64,000 bases of DNA from Lethocerus indicus (lineage: Eukaryota; Arthropoda; Insecta; Hemiptera; Belostomatidae). This document shows positions 24,142 through 39,100 of this stretch, one piece after another (position 1 is the first letter of the stretch; the number at the start of each line of letters is the position of its first letter). Where the stretch lies: contig JACDQD010000011.1 in the NCBI GenBank assembly GCA_019843655.1, forward strand, positions 16,038,604 through 16,102,603. The letters run 5' to 3'. The notes beneath the pieces were generated by a model. That model was not told where the DNA came from and searched no databases. It saw only the letters and a program-made list of their open reading frames with translations. The translations under genes and the position numbers were made by a program.

Positions 24142-27100
24142 ATGAATTGGACCCTAGTCTTCCTCTTACTCATGGGTGAGTTGGTTATTTTTTCTATTGT
24201 AGTTAGTCGCCTTTCAAACTTGGATTGGCCTTTTTAACTTGGTAATATATTCGCGGTAACGAATCCCTACTGGGCGTACGAATAAGTCCTTAAAACAATG
24301 ATCGGATTTGTCTGGTCCATTTTAATCGACGGCTGGACATTACTTGCCTATAATAAACAATTTATATAGGCCGATGGCGGACAGCGATTTGTTATTAACG
24401 TTTACTCAGTATCAAAGTAGAACTGCTAATTACTTTTACCAAATAACAAGGCCAACGTCCAATTTCTTCTGTTTAATGGATTCGTCGAGGGGTGACGGAG
24501 GTGACTTCATTTACAATAAACAAAAACAGTTTCAGATTTCTTGAATTTTAATGGCCCAAAAATTGTATTTACATTTATTATTCTATTTTCAATACGAGTT
24601 AAATTATAGTAATTAAAAAAATGTTTTTACGGTTGGAATTAGTCCCTACTGCGAATTTAATTTTTTGCCGATATACTGACCTGCATGACATAAAACGTGT
24701 CCTTCTTGGACTTATTGGGAATTTAAGTTCCCACTGTGTACATATTGTATATACTAACATAACAGTAGACGGTGTATAGTTAAAAATGCTTCTGGTACTG
24801 TTGTTTATTTAATAACAACACCCAAATAACTTAACACACTTTCGGCCGATTTCAGCGACGCTTCTTCAACTCTCTCTCTCTCGATACGAAATTTAGTCTT
24901 AAACACTTAGCAAGTATTATTTAAATAGACATGCGACCTAAGTTTAAACTGCCGACTTTGTGGACTGCTGACGGGGGAAAAAAACTGCTAGAAAGTTGAA
25001 CCGAAGCTCGAACACGACTCACCATGTCGAACTCTCTCCCGGATCTTAAAATGAACGTATAGTATAACATTTATTCAGCGTGATGTTATTATTATTCATT
25101 ACTACAAGAAAATAATGGACGTGCCAACAGTTATTTTGTCATGAATGACTACTGATCAGGATAAGTTCCTGACTGAACTTATCATAGGGATATTATATTC
25201 TATAGGACCAGTTTCACTATCGCCAGTATTCCGCAGTACGAGGATGGATTGATAAGTTCGGTAAACGAGACCATTTTACGAGAATTATTTTTATTTTTCA
25301 ACATAATCTCCATTTAGATAAAATGAATGAACTGCCTGGGAGTTATTGAACCGTCAATCGGCCGATTTTGTCTGCGCTGTCAGCGAGTAGAGACAGAATA
25401 TTGGAAGAATGACATCCAAATGGATAGTTAAATGGCCGACTATTGGAGGGTTCGGCTACTAAACTGTCTGAAATCCGTGTTTTCATAGAACGAACTGACG
25501 TGCTCCTGTTTGTGCAATTGCTCCACTAGCCACTTTAGTGAGCGAGATGAAGTGAGAGAAAACTGTTCTATATTGTTGAGATACTAACAGTTTAAACCCC
25601 ATTTTAGACTCCGTCATTAGGAATTCGCTAGGATATTAAGAAAGTTTCCATTTTCTGATGTTGGTAATACGCCAGAGTGCTTGCAACCTGTATTATTTAA
25701 TGTTCATTTTACGATTCAACTGTAAAGTGTTTAATTATCCGGACGATTGATTCTGCACAAATCTAGAAACATTGGGCGAATTTGAAAGTCATAATTCATT
25801 TCTACGCGTTCTAACTTCTTCAGTCTATTTGTTTGGACAGAGTTCGTATTAACACATGATCCGTGTCCCGCGTCTTTGATTTCTGGCGGGAGAATTCGTT
25901 CTGCAATACTCGGTCAGACTGCGGTCATAAGTATTACGACAATTTCAGGGAGGATTAGATTGTATATCAATTCTGTGATATATGTGTATAAGTTTTCATC
26001 ACACGAGTGATCGAATTCTACGCGTGTCCGTAATGCCCTGTTATAAATAATGTAGGTTATAAATTCGCTATAGCGATGATATTCCAAACCATTGCGGACC
26101 GCCTAACAGCGCTTTTGAGCCCTGCATCAGATTAAAGGAGCCGATATTTTCAATATGTTTTGATATCTAACACCGAGTAGGATTTGCAACCTAATACAGG
26201 CGAACCGAAAAACCCGTCGCGGTGTTTAATATCCCGAGAGTGAGACCCGAGACCATTCACCGAGTCCCATTAAACATTCCAACTAGGGGGTTATCAACAC
26301 TATATTTTTCCCCATTTAAATTCTCTCTACTAACAAACCCACTTTTGTTCTGACTGTTATTTCTAGAATAATGAAACACCCTCTTGTATTTTTTATGGGA
26401 TTTTCAAGTGTAGCAACTGTATAACCCTGCTGAGAGAGTCGACCTCTACAAAGAGTGTGTGCAATTGGGATGGGTTTGAGTTAAAGGCGTACAGTTGGGA
26501 AGTGTACAGTGGGCCAGCTAGGTAGAAAGTGAAGGTCGGTGTTCTCTTCTGGGCACACTTTCGAGCCATCCTACCGGTCAATGAGCCAATGTCGGCTCAT
26601 CTCGCCTTGAGCGTTTAATTGTCACATGCTGTAATAAATATGAATTTAAAAATTATTGAGAAAATGAAATTTTATACTGTTCCTACGATGCTTATTCTTT
26701 AAACTAATTCTTTTTATCGAGAAAAAGTTTTGAGTTAGAAGTTTAGACAAACTTTCAAATTGGAAGTATGAAATATATTGGCCGCCCTAGTAAGTAATTA
26801 GATTAAATAGAAAAACAGCATAACCCCTCGATAAGAACTGACTCTGATATTTGAATGTTTCAGCGTGGAGAATTCTTTCATTTTTCAGAAATTATAATTT
26901 TTATTCATTCATTGGTTTCCTGCCATTCAAAATCGAAATTTACCGACCAGACTTCGAGGGAAAGTCACGTTTTGGGAATAAATCATCAGTAGGTGCGTTG
27001 GAGTAAAGGCTTACCGACCGGCGGAGGCTAGTGAAAGTGCAATGACCTTTTGTTCAACCTCCGAAAGTTATAGAATTTAAAGTTTCTTAAGGTAAAAATT

Positions 27101-30100
27101 TGACTTAAATAATATCAATTTAAGTCAGTTACGGTTCACGAGGTCTGCATTCACCTATCTCAGTAGGATCAGTCCGGGCTACTGCCGACACTATCCTAAG
27201 AAGAGGGTAATACAGTAGGAGGGACCTGCGATTTTCAGTTTCTCTTCTGGTTTTTATTTAGATTTAAAATATATTCACGCCTCTCTCGAAGTATCGTGCA
27301 CGTGAAGACTAAAGACGAAAACAGAAGAAACGTAAAGGAATAAAAAGACAGACTACGGGAAACGAATTCTGTTGTAGTGTCGTCAGGACTCTATTTACAT
27401 CCTTGGACATTATGCAGGTGATAAAAGGGGAATAAGAGATGGAAGCGACTAACAGAGGAATACGTAATTTGTTGGGCAGCATCCCTGATCCGAGTGGAAC
27501 AAACAACATTGTTTCTTGTTGCTAAACGGCCGCTGCAATTTGTCGAGCAATTGAAACCGGTCGAGGGACAGAGACATCCAACTTTTACACTTTCCCCCTT
27601 TGCAATTGTCGGAGGTGTGGTTCAGTAAAACATGTTGGAAATAGCCTTCTGACAATTTCTCGTCCACCGTAATTATTTGAAAACATTCGCGCTTCATTAG
27701 GCATTCCTCAATTTCCGCCTTACGGAATCCTCAGCTATTAGTGTCAAGGGTGAACCAGGGGCGAGACTTCACCCAGTTGAGTCACTTAAAGAAAGTTGGA
27801 AATTTCGTATGTCAGTCCGAAATCTAAGTTGTGTTGAGAGAGACACTGGCGTTGCAGTACGCTGTATTTTATATAGTTTTGAATAAAATTATCCATTAGT
27901 TTAGGAAATGTTTCAATCGGTGGCATGATTCCTATGATTCTCAGTCTGCCCTCGCTCATTTGTTAAATGCTTCTTCACGTTTTGTCTTCTCAATCAACAG
28001 AATCGCCTACAAAAATAAAAAAATACAATAAACCAGACATAAAATATTGTGAAACACGCACAATCGGTGTCGCACATAATGCTTTGCCACGCCAATAGCA
28101 CTAAAGAAGTTTATGGACTAAAAAATGCTCTCGACGGTGGCGAAAAGCCGACAACGGCTAGGACGGGACCAGACAGAACGAAGAATCTCGCGTATATAAG
28201 TATAGAAATATTATAAGCGGAATAATCTTAGAACCTCTTCTCGCGTACGGGACTGACGGAATACCAGCGAAACAGAAACCGGTCAAGCATAAGACAAACC
28301 CAGAAAAGAGAGAGAATCAGAGGATATTACTTTGTTAAATTTGCCATATCGCAGAGGCTTATGTTATTAGGAAAAAGTAATTGGGTTAATGACGAACGAC
28401 TAAGGCATCAGATGAAATTTCAATTCCAGAGATATAAATCGGGGAACGCTCGAGTTCGAATTCAATTCAGTAAGGTAAACAATTAATCTTGAAATTGAAT
28501 TCCAATGAATATGCTGTAGTTTAGGATTTAAACAGCTGAACTTTGAAATTGAAGTTCCCACTTTGCAAATATCAATTGATTAAACAGGGAGGAGCCCATT
28601 GAATTCCATGACACCCACTTCCCATCAGGAAGTATTGCTATAAGACCATCGCTCTCAAATGCAAAGTGGGGAGACGCTCTCCGTATTTAATGACCGGAAG
28701 TCCCCATAATTGAAGTCACCGGTTCCGAATCCCCGCCGAGGACCGAATTTTCCTTGAATTGGGCCGGAAGTTCGGAATTGTTTATATTCGGGGTTTTCCC
28801 GATTGATTTTCTTTCCGGCCGGCCAAATAGCGCACAGACAAGAAGAGGACTGTTCTGAAGTGTAAACAAAACATTTGTTGGCTTATTTTTGCAGGGGCGG
28901 TGTTGCGAGGGGCCGAGGCGACTTGCGTGTTCGAATCCGAATTCGGTTTCACGCTGAACTGTGCGTTCAAGAAAAGCGGGCTCTTCAGGGTGCGCAATCT
29001 TGGCGGGGTCAAGGGATACGTCGGCGTCGGTAACTACCCATGTACTTATCATTAATTTATAATCGAAAAATGATCGATTATCTGTTAGTTTTTACAATAT
29101 TTAGTAAAAAATCCCTGATTCTTAAAGTATCCCCAAGAGGTTAGGATTTTCCAAACTCTATGAAGTCTGGATTGTTGGGCATCGTCGAATCGGTCGACTG
29201 AAAATGTGCTCAATTTGAAAAGAAGATAATCACTAACTTTAGAATTTCTTCTATCGCTCTTCTTGTCTCGCTTACGCTTCGACTACTAAAAATTGAGAAA
29301 TGGTATTCTACTAATACTTCTTTTACATTTACATAACGTCTAGCGTATATTTTATCATTCGTGTGCATAATCCTGGGCTTGAGTTGAAACATAGGTCAAT
29401 TGTATTTTACACTTCAGAATTGCAGCGTACCAAATATAGATTATACATTGTCTTATTCATCATTTGATTCATGTACAAATGTATGTTGTATGTAACGGGC
29501 CCATCCGTTGCATTGGTTTCACCTTTCCTATGTTGATCCTCCGCTAATGTGTGTAGATACATAGTGCACGCTTGCATCCGTAGCGTTTCAACAATTGCAC
29601 GTTGTAGACTGTCATATCTCAATTTTCGCAGTCTCTGTTTTCCGAGTAAACCATCACTTCTGCCTTTAGTGAAAATTGAATTGGCGAAATAGAAAATAGA
29701 AAGTAATTTCTTTTTTTTTAGAAAGGTATTAATTATTTCAGCCGCGCTGCAACTAGACCGGGACTAGTATGTGCTAGGGACTGCAATAATCTGCAATGTT
29801 TGATGAGCCGGACTTAATTTTTCATTGGAAGTTTAAGTACATAAATAAGACGTATAATGTCGGGTTCGTATTCTTGTCTATGTAACCAAGTTGAACAATT
29901 CAATTGATTTCCTGCAAAACGTGTCACTTTTTCGTGACGTTGGGCTCAGAAAAAACGATCGTCCGCCTTAAGATCTTCCGACAGTCAGCAAAGACCTGCC
30001 GACAATGCAACAGTCGAGAGTCAGCCTAAGAAATTGTTAATTTTTGTAAATCAGTAGATAAATTAGTAATTGAAAAAGAATTTGGAGTTCGGTCCCAGAG

Positions 30101-33100
30101 TTAGATAGGAATATTCCTTCAATTGCAAGTTTCACCTGGATGAAAGAATGGTACTTCAAACATTCAAATATTTGAACTTTACATTGAAATGTAGATTATA
30201 CAAAGACAGTCGCATCTTGTATTGTTTCATAAATTGAGCTTTGAATAATTTTTAATCGATTTAATAAGAAAACAGGCTAGCCAAGTCTAGATTGGCGCGC
30301 CTCTAGAGAAGTCCGAATTATCTTTTTTATGGTCTCTGGGGTTAATATTTTTTCCGTACTTATGAATTGGTCCGAAATTCTTTCTGGAGAAAAAGTGAGA
30401 ACGATTTCTCGGAACGTATAACTCCCGCGTCAGCGGCAAGACGTGGACGATTCCAATTTCATCGGGAGAAATCAGGCCACCGGGGACACAGGTGAGGCCG
30501 TCCAAGGTCGAGCCTAAGTCGCTGTTCGGGTTTTGTTTTGAATTCGATTGGCGATCTATTGCGGTGATCCATGAACAGACTTGGAGCAGGTCCACAATCC
30601 CAGTTAGTTCAGGCTCAGTTGGGTTCCTATAGAACAGAAAACGCAAGGCGAAATTCCTAGTATTAACCTCCCGAAACGAATGTATTACAAGCAATAATAA
30701 GATATTTAAATTAAGTTTAAATTTAAATTTGAATTTAAGTTAAAATAACGCGTGTAGTTCACTGGAAGACTACTGACGAATTCATAAAAGAACTAAGCAA
30801 AAGCGAATAAATCTCCAAAGGTCTTAATTTTTCGATTCCCTATATGCTCCAGAAGTTTTGACATTTAATTTTATTTAATAATGTTTTTCAATCTTCTATC
30901 CCGATTCAAATTCAGCCTATCTAGAATCGTCCTAATCGGTAAAATTCGAACTATATTTTGTGACAGGTTCGTTTTGAAGTCCCTAACATCGTACAGAATT
31001 AAATTATTCCATACTTGTAAAATTTGTAATTGGAATTCACGTGATGAAGTTCAATACTCGCCAAAATATTAAGTATCACAACTGATTAGTTTAGAAAAAT
31101 TTCAAATACATGGGACTTTTCTTCCCACAGTTAATCAAATTATGTCTATCTGAGAGAGGCATTTGGTTTTACGTTGAAACTATGTAATATTAATGTGTTT
31201 TATGCGACTGATAAGGCCATGATGAAATGGATAGTGGTCATATTTAGCACTACAGGTCTAGCAGTTTTCACAACCCTATCCTGCCTCTGAAAAATGATTC
31301 CAAGAGTAAAAATTGACGAGGTATTCCCCAACAACCGGACGACTCGAATTATTCGAATGGGCAAACATCGATCACCAGTACAGTACCTTAGCAATCATCA
31401 TGCCTCTTACATGATACGATAATGAGACGATCATGATGATATTAAATCAAGAGCCTGGAGAATTTCTCCATTAGGTTCAAAGTTTTATTGCGCCATATGT
31501 CACTGTCGATGTGTATGTGGTGTTCAAAAGTAGGTTAATATTGAGAGGTTTTTTAACACTTTTTTTTGTGCTCGTGTTGAACTCATATTCTGTCCTCGAA
31601 TCATTAAATATCGCATTCAATGTATTAATACATATGTACAGATTTATATTTAATAACAAATTTACTTAATTGAATAAATATAATGGAAATGAAGACAGTA
31701 AAAAAAGACGAGTTGTGTGACTTCAGTTTGAGGATAAGCCCCACAACTACTGTTTTCTCCTTTTAAGAATGCCCAGAAGGGAATTTGACTTTTTGATGGA
31801 ACAATCAGATCTATTTGTGTAAATCTTGTATAGATAAAAATCATTCGTGTTCAGTGCATTAAGATATAGTACTGGATTTGATGTTCGTTAGCACGCGGAC
31901 GCTTCGCGGAACAATTAATTTCGGGAACACGTCCGTCCCGGGTTCAAATTACCGTTGAAAACATAAATCCTCTTTGTGGTCGTCATTTTGTTAATTACCC
32001 TTACCGATTAATTGAGTGAGTGGTTCAGTCTGCTAACCTGTTGATCTTATGTCTGACCGGTTTCAGTTTCTCGCCATCTTCGGTAGCAGTCTGTAGATTA
32101 GTGAAATTTGAGTAGGTAAATTTGTCTGAATGGCGAAAAGTCGGTAAAACTGGGCAATCTTAGGCCCAGAAGAGAGCAGTTTCTCTAAAACTCGGTTTTT
32201 ATTCTTATTCACATTCCTCATTAATAATAATTAATAAGCAATAAATAATAAATTAATTAATTGATAATTTTTATGAGTATCTTAGAACCAAATCTGCAAA
32301 TATCCAAATTTAATATTCTTATATATTCAATATGATAGTCCCCGATTAACAGTCGTAAATTGTAAATAAGTTGTTCGTAAGAATTTATTTCTCGAAAGAG
32401 CATTGGGTATGTCTGAGACTTTTGGGTACCTACTCAGCTTTAACAACAACGGATCATTTACTATATGTCGCCAGCAATTTTTAATGCAAATATTTGGTAA
32501 ATATATTGAAATAATAATTGTCAAACAGGATTCAGCGTCGGCGACGAATTGGGATTTGGCCAGGCTTTGTCTAACGAAGGGGACCGGCGAAGATCGGCCG
32601 AAGCGACCGGGCTGGCGGACATTTCTAACACGACGCCCACAGCCAAGCCTAAACATCACAGGGTAAGGTTCACTTTTTCGAAAGTTGTTTCAGAATTAAG
32701 TATTTCACAATTCGCCTACGAGAAGCGTGCCTGCCTATTTTTTCAAGATACAATAGCGTAGAAATAGTTGTGCATCGTCCATCCTCGTCATTGTGATCCA
32801 AGCTTAAGTTTGCAAAATAATAATTACTAGTAGTAAAGAAGGAATTGATTTATCGATTTTATTAATGCCACCTTCAGTTGACAAAGTATATTTATATTTG
32901 AATTATTATTAACTTCCTGTAGTATCGCGTACTACTGTGGGAAGAACGTATTCCGGGGACTACGCCTGATTCCGCGTGTGGTATGGGTTGACTTTTAGGC
33001 TGATGGCTTGGTACAACGTTAGGAATAAAATTGAAATGTGTGTAATATATGGTTAAAATGCCGTATGTTTCTGTCTCCTCTCGCTGGTTTGGCCTTCTGC

Positions 33101-36100
33101 TAGACCGGTTTCGGCTGCTTGCCATCTTCAGTAGCGGTGTTGGCCACGTTGTCACTTTGGATGTTTTTTGGGCATCCTCACTGCACTGTCACTGTCACAA
33201 GTGCACCCAACGAACTTTAGTACAGTGCATTTCCGCACCATACTCAGGGGGCGCTAGTTTATCGGTGCAAGTGGCCCCAACGAACTTTAGTTAAGTACAT
33301 TTCCGCACCACCCTCAAGGGGGCGCTAGTTTATCGGTGCAAGTGTACCCAACGAACTTTAGTTAAGTACATTTCCGCACCACACTGAGGGGGCGCTAGTT
33401 TATCGGTGCAAGTGTACCCAACGAACTTTAGTTAAGTACATTTCCGCACCACCCTCAAGGGGCGCTAGTTTATCGGTGCAAGTGTACCCAACGAACTTTA
33501 GTTAAGTACATTTCCGCACCACCCTCAAGGGGGCGCTAGTTTATCGGTGCAAGTGTACCCAACGAACTTTAGTTAAGTACATTTCCGCACCACCCTCAAG
33601 GGGCGCTAGTTTATCGGTGCAAGTGTACCCAACGAACTTTAGTTAAGTACATTTCCGCACTACACTCAGGGGGGCGCTAGTTTATCGGTGCAACTGGACC
33701 CAACGAACTTTAGTTAAGTACATTTCCGCACTACACTCAGGGGGGCGCTAGTTAATCGGTGCAACTGGGCCCAACGAACTTTAGTTAAGTACATAGACAA
33801 CCGGTCTAGCAAAAGACGAAACCAGAGAGGGAGACTAATACACACGAAACCTACGGTACAAAACAGGTATTCTAAAGTACGTGCGCACTCCCCTCGCTGG
33901 CCATGCGCGCCGGAAATTATGCAATATTTCCGGGTGTACCACCACGTTTGACTCACTTAATCTCGGCAACCGCAGCACGATTGTGCTCGGTATCGTTTTA
34001 ACGCTCTCGACGAGATCTGTTCAAATACTGTTCAAGTCACTTTCACGGTGTTTTGAATGGGACATTATAAAAATAGTGGAATGCAAGGAATGCATAAGTT
34101 CGGATCAAAGCTCCTTATCTTATCGCTGGCTGGAACAAATTAAACAAACTTCCGAACTACTCTGCTATTCTTTTTTAATATCAACAATCTGATTTTGTGT
34201 TTACTCACGCTTGTTCTGTCCTATGCTAGGCACAGTTCACATCAACGTCAATTTGCACCCTGTTTTTCATAAGGTGGTATTATGTGTTTAATAGACCCGG
34301 TCCACAAGTCCTCCTTTCACTGGCTTCTCCAGCAGTTTAGAAAGGGTTTTTATTTCAGATAATTTTTTCCGCCTTTGAACGTTCCAATTTTAAAAGCAGA
34401 ACGGCCAATAGACTTGCAGCGAATCGTTGGAAAGGCGCCGGTTTCGGGGGACACGAGGCCTTTTCAAGTAACTTTGGCTTTGTAGTGTTGACTTTTCAGA
34501 CTATCCCACTTTCGAAGTGGGCAAACTTAGCTGTCGTTGCACGTAATGATTGTTTGCGATTCGGTTTCGGTCGCTGGGTTGAGCAACGATAGGCCGAGGC
34601 CCGGCCCAGAAATGCCCTGTGCATTCGTGCATAAACCACGATTGTTTGGAAACATCCGCAATTAAATCATCGCGGGCGGCCAAATTAACCGAATGTTATT
34701 TACAGACAAACCTATAATCACTTTGCGATCTTATCCAGTCGCTTTTGGAGATATCTGTAACTAGGTTTTGGCTTTTCGCTGTCGTCAGTAGCGTTCCAAT
34801 ATACGCACCAATAAGCCCTGTAACGATGCCGTTAGCATAGCAGAAAATAAAATGTTTCCAGTTAAGGTATTTTAGTCGGCCAAAATATATATACTTATTA
34901 ACTGACTTCGTACAACTTCATTCAATAGTAATTTAATGCTAGACATTTTCTGAAGACAAATCTGGTTGTGCGTTATGGATTGTAAATGATGAATTAATGA
35001 ATCCGATTAATCGTAAGTTTGATGATATTCATCCATTTGAAGCAATGAAAGGGGGCTCCTGCTGAGCCGTTCTTCGTATACTGTAATCTCTTCTGTTTGC
35101 TTTTGTTCTTCGAATTGCCTAACAGGCGACCATCCCAATTGTGCACTCTCGCTTCTCCCGTGTTTACACTTGGCAACTACTTCGGTAACGACGGGCCGGG
35201 CATCGGTTGTCTTTCCAATCTATCAGACTACGCTTTCGACACGACACCTTTAGCAATTTTCGCAATCCTCATGAAGTGTTGGTGATTTCAACCGCCGCGA
35301 TTGTAGATTAAAGAAACTTCAATCCATCAGTCATCCTTACTATAGAAATGTAATCGAATTACTATAGTTATACTACTTATAGTTATACTATAACTATATA
35401 ACTATAAGTTAGTAGTGGCTGAAAGAGGAATGTTTATGTTCACAACCTTAAAGGCTGAAGGGTGTAATTTTTATGTTTACCGGTTTATGGTTATCCTTTG
35501 TGTTACTGAATTATATTTGTTTTATTCAAAAAGGGTATTATTCTCTTCCCGCCAAAAATAACTCATGTATTATTATCAAACGACCGCAAGCGTTTGTCCA
35601 TTAATGTAGACAAGTTAAGTTATAACAACATCGCAAGTAACTGAATACAAGGGTTTCCTGGAAAACTAAAATTCGAGCTACCTTAATACAAAAACCCTTT
35701 GTGAATAATGGCTAAAATACTGAAATTCAGAAAAAAATACTAAGTCCTGGTCTTTAGGAAAAAAAAACTATGAAGTAAGAATGAGGACTTAACTGCTTTA
35801 GAATTTTAAGCCCTTATACCAAGAATCGAACCTAATTCGTGTCTGAAGAAAAAATGGTATTAGAGGAATTTCTTAAATTTTAGGAATAGAATTATACTGT
35901 CCGAAACAGGAAAATAGCTTCAGTAAATCGTGAATGCGCTGATGAGTGGCAGTTAGAAATATCCATTATTAGTCAATCCGTTAGATTACAGGCTTGTTTA
36001 TTATCCGACAACAATTAATGGATGTTTTCACTCTTGACTATTTCGAGTTTCGATCTGTTAGCATTTCCCGGGTCAAACTGGGAGTTTCTTAAGGGTCGCA

Positions 36101-39100
36101 TGGACTTCACCTGCTATTCTTCATCTCGTTGACGCTAACGACCGTGGCGGAAAATTGATAATGTGCAATGCGCGGAATCGATTTCTAAGTGAGGCCCGGT
36201 GAAAACGCCTCCGAGGAGTCATGTTAATGACTGTTGAGCCGTACAGATTTATTAAATACAACCGTACGAATAAATCAATATGCTCTGTCCGAAATGTCGA
36301 GATATCCAAAAGTTGGAATCGTTTTCAATTTATAAATTCGTCTTCGCAATGGACAGCGCTAAAACATTAGGGAATACGGAAGAATTATCGACAAACAGTA
36401 AAATTCCTGGTTATGAAAATTAGCAGTGTCTGCTTCTTCAACAATGACGTAACATTTTGTTTAAATTACACTTTTGTAACAAAACATCCGACTTTCCCTG
36501 CTTTCATTCAGCTCTCCGGCAACAAAGTCTCCTTTCCCCCAATCACATTTATTTTGCTAGTACAAAAATTAGACCCACAAACTTCATAATTTGAAACATA
36601 TAATATTACTAAAATATGCAATAATTAATATATTAAATAAAGTTATTTTATGTCCTGTATAGTAAATAAGACAAGCGAAAAAAGGGCAATGAAAATGTGA
36701 AGCATCATTTTAAGCTTTGCGGTTTACCGGTCTGTCATTCTATAAGAATTCTATGAACTCTGCCAAAAATCTTTAAAATAAACTACGAAATATCATGAAA
36801 CAAAATAAAAAATAGTTATCTATTTCTCTTCTGTTTGCGGTCATATGGAGGGCCAACAGATTAAGTGTTACGCTTGTGACGAGTCTTGTGAATGTCTTTT
36901 AAGTATAGTAATTTAGGCTGTAATTAAAAAAATGTAATCCACTTATATTCGTAGAAAGCCAAGGCTCGTATAAACGGCCTGTCTGTCCTCAGTAGTATAA
37001 ATTCAGTATTAAACTTCTTGACAGAACTGACTACGACATTTTGCCCTCCACGGCCACAAAATATTATCGGGTTCGTCCTCGTCACTATTCGCTAGCACTA
37101 GGGTCGGTTTCCATTTCAGCTTAGGAAAGTCCCCGACCTTGCGGTCTGCGTAACTCGATTGCTCAATGAGCGCGATTTTTTTTCGCAGATCGATTTTGGG
37201 CCCAAATTTCAAATTCAGTTGCCCTTGTTGCGTTGTTGAGTATAAACATTTCGTACTTTTACACTAATTATTTTGACATTCAACTGCGCACGGTATTTAA
37301 AGTAGTAAAAAAATACTCATTGCTGCCTTTTCCTGACCTTCGAGCCTTTCTCTGATGATTATATATTTTGAAACTGGACATTAATAATGCGTTACTTTTG
37401 GTTATTTGTCGACAAAAGCTAGAAAGAACAATCCCGATAACGGACACTCCTTCTACGAAACACTACGATACTCGCTAATTCTTCAATAAAAGTAAATGTA
37501 AATTGTACATCTTTTTTCATTCCCTAGTCCTGTTGGCTTCAGTGAAAGTTTAGGGAATGGTTCATTAAAATTAAGGTTACAGCTAGTTTGTTTTCTCTTC
37601 ATTGTGGGTTCATTCTTCTCGCCACGTGGAGGAGATTACTGGTAGAAATCTCGCAGAAATTGAATGAATGATTCAACTACGGTATTTTACCGAAGATGAG
37701 GATATAGCTTAGGACCGAATTTGCGAGTGGAGACAGTCGATTACTGTAAAAAAAATGGTGAAAAAAACGATAAGGAACAATAATAGATTACAATTAAATA
37801 TGTAAAGGAAAGTCTTTAGGCGCCTTCAAATCCCAACCGCTTCAACCGACGTAATATTACCCTTCTGTCACTGAAATGAAGTCTGTCCAAGGTCCTTTGA
37901 AATATCGGTCAATAGCGCAGAGTCTCGCTTGAGTAACCGTTGTTAATGACGCGTGTTCGCTTGGATGTATCGAGCAATTTGACGGTTGCTCACAGCGCAA
38001 TAAATACTAAAATTGCCTGTAACCTATTACGCCGAATTAAGTTTGAAAACCAAATTTGGAAAGCCAGAAAGAAACGCAAGAATCTGAAAAAAAACATTTT
38101 TACTGCTTTAAAGTAAAATCTATAAGTATATTAGTGGACCAAGTGAAATTAATTTTACGAGTTCGTTGGAATTATTTATTCCCGAATTAAGGAAGATTAA
38201 TGCGACTACCTTTTCAGTCGAAGGACATCTTTCCATTTTCGGCGGAATCTGGCTTGTGGATTTCCTATCAGTTCTTCCATCTACTTTAAAGCTTACACTT
38301 TTATAGTTATGTTAAGAACAATGATACTCTTGTCAGGATACGTCATCGACAGTCGTCATTAAATTAATATTGGAACCCTACTGGCGATGGCGAAAATCCG
38401 AAACCGGTTTTTCTTAGTACAATGTAAAGGAACAAAGTCAGAATTAGAATGATGATAAAAAGGCGACCACGTGTCATAGTCGTGGCTAGTCAAGAGTCCT
38501 AGTACCGCTGATAAGAAGCGGGATAGTATCAGCGGCAAAAATTAGCTTTTGCAACGTTTTTGGATTGCGAAAAAAGAGCTTACAAAAAATGAACAAAAAA
38601 TGCCATTCATCTCTGACTCGATCCATCATACCAAAACTGTGCCAGGGCCACAGAAATGAAATGGTTAACCGCCATTTTATTTGGCTATTTTCGATGTGGG
38701 AGAACGGCCGTTCGACTTAAAGCAGCTTTGGAGCGGAGCCTGCTTACGCCTCCGGCTGGACCCAACTCCGTAGGTAATCGGGGCAGTCCGTTCAACGACG
38801 CCATTCGTAGCTGAAAAACCGGTAATTTGCCTTTCACTTGCAGCTCTCTTGAGCATTTTTTCCTATCGAGGAAAAAATATATACATTAGAATAATAGCGA
38901 TCACTTCAGACATAACTGTGCAGCTAGAGCGAAGAATACAAGTAATTCGTTGGCAAATTATTGCGTATTAACAATCGCGGTTCTCCTCGTCATTATATCC
39001 AAGATTCTGTTCTAACACTTAGTAAACACCGGGTTAAGTGCTCTCCAACTTTTCAAGTTTCAAGTAATGGGCTACTTGTTTGATTGCGTGATGGCTTCGT

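Noticed and set aside
31885..31950. tRNA-like sequence with GGGTTCAAAT
   Set aside because: Acceptor and T stems do not pair; no anticodon loop could be placed.
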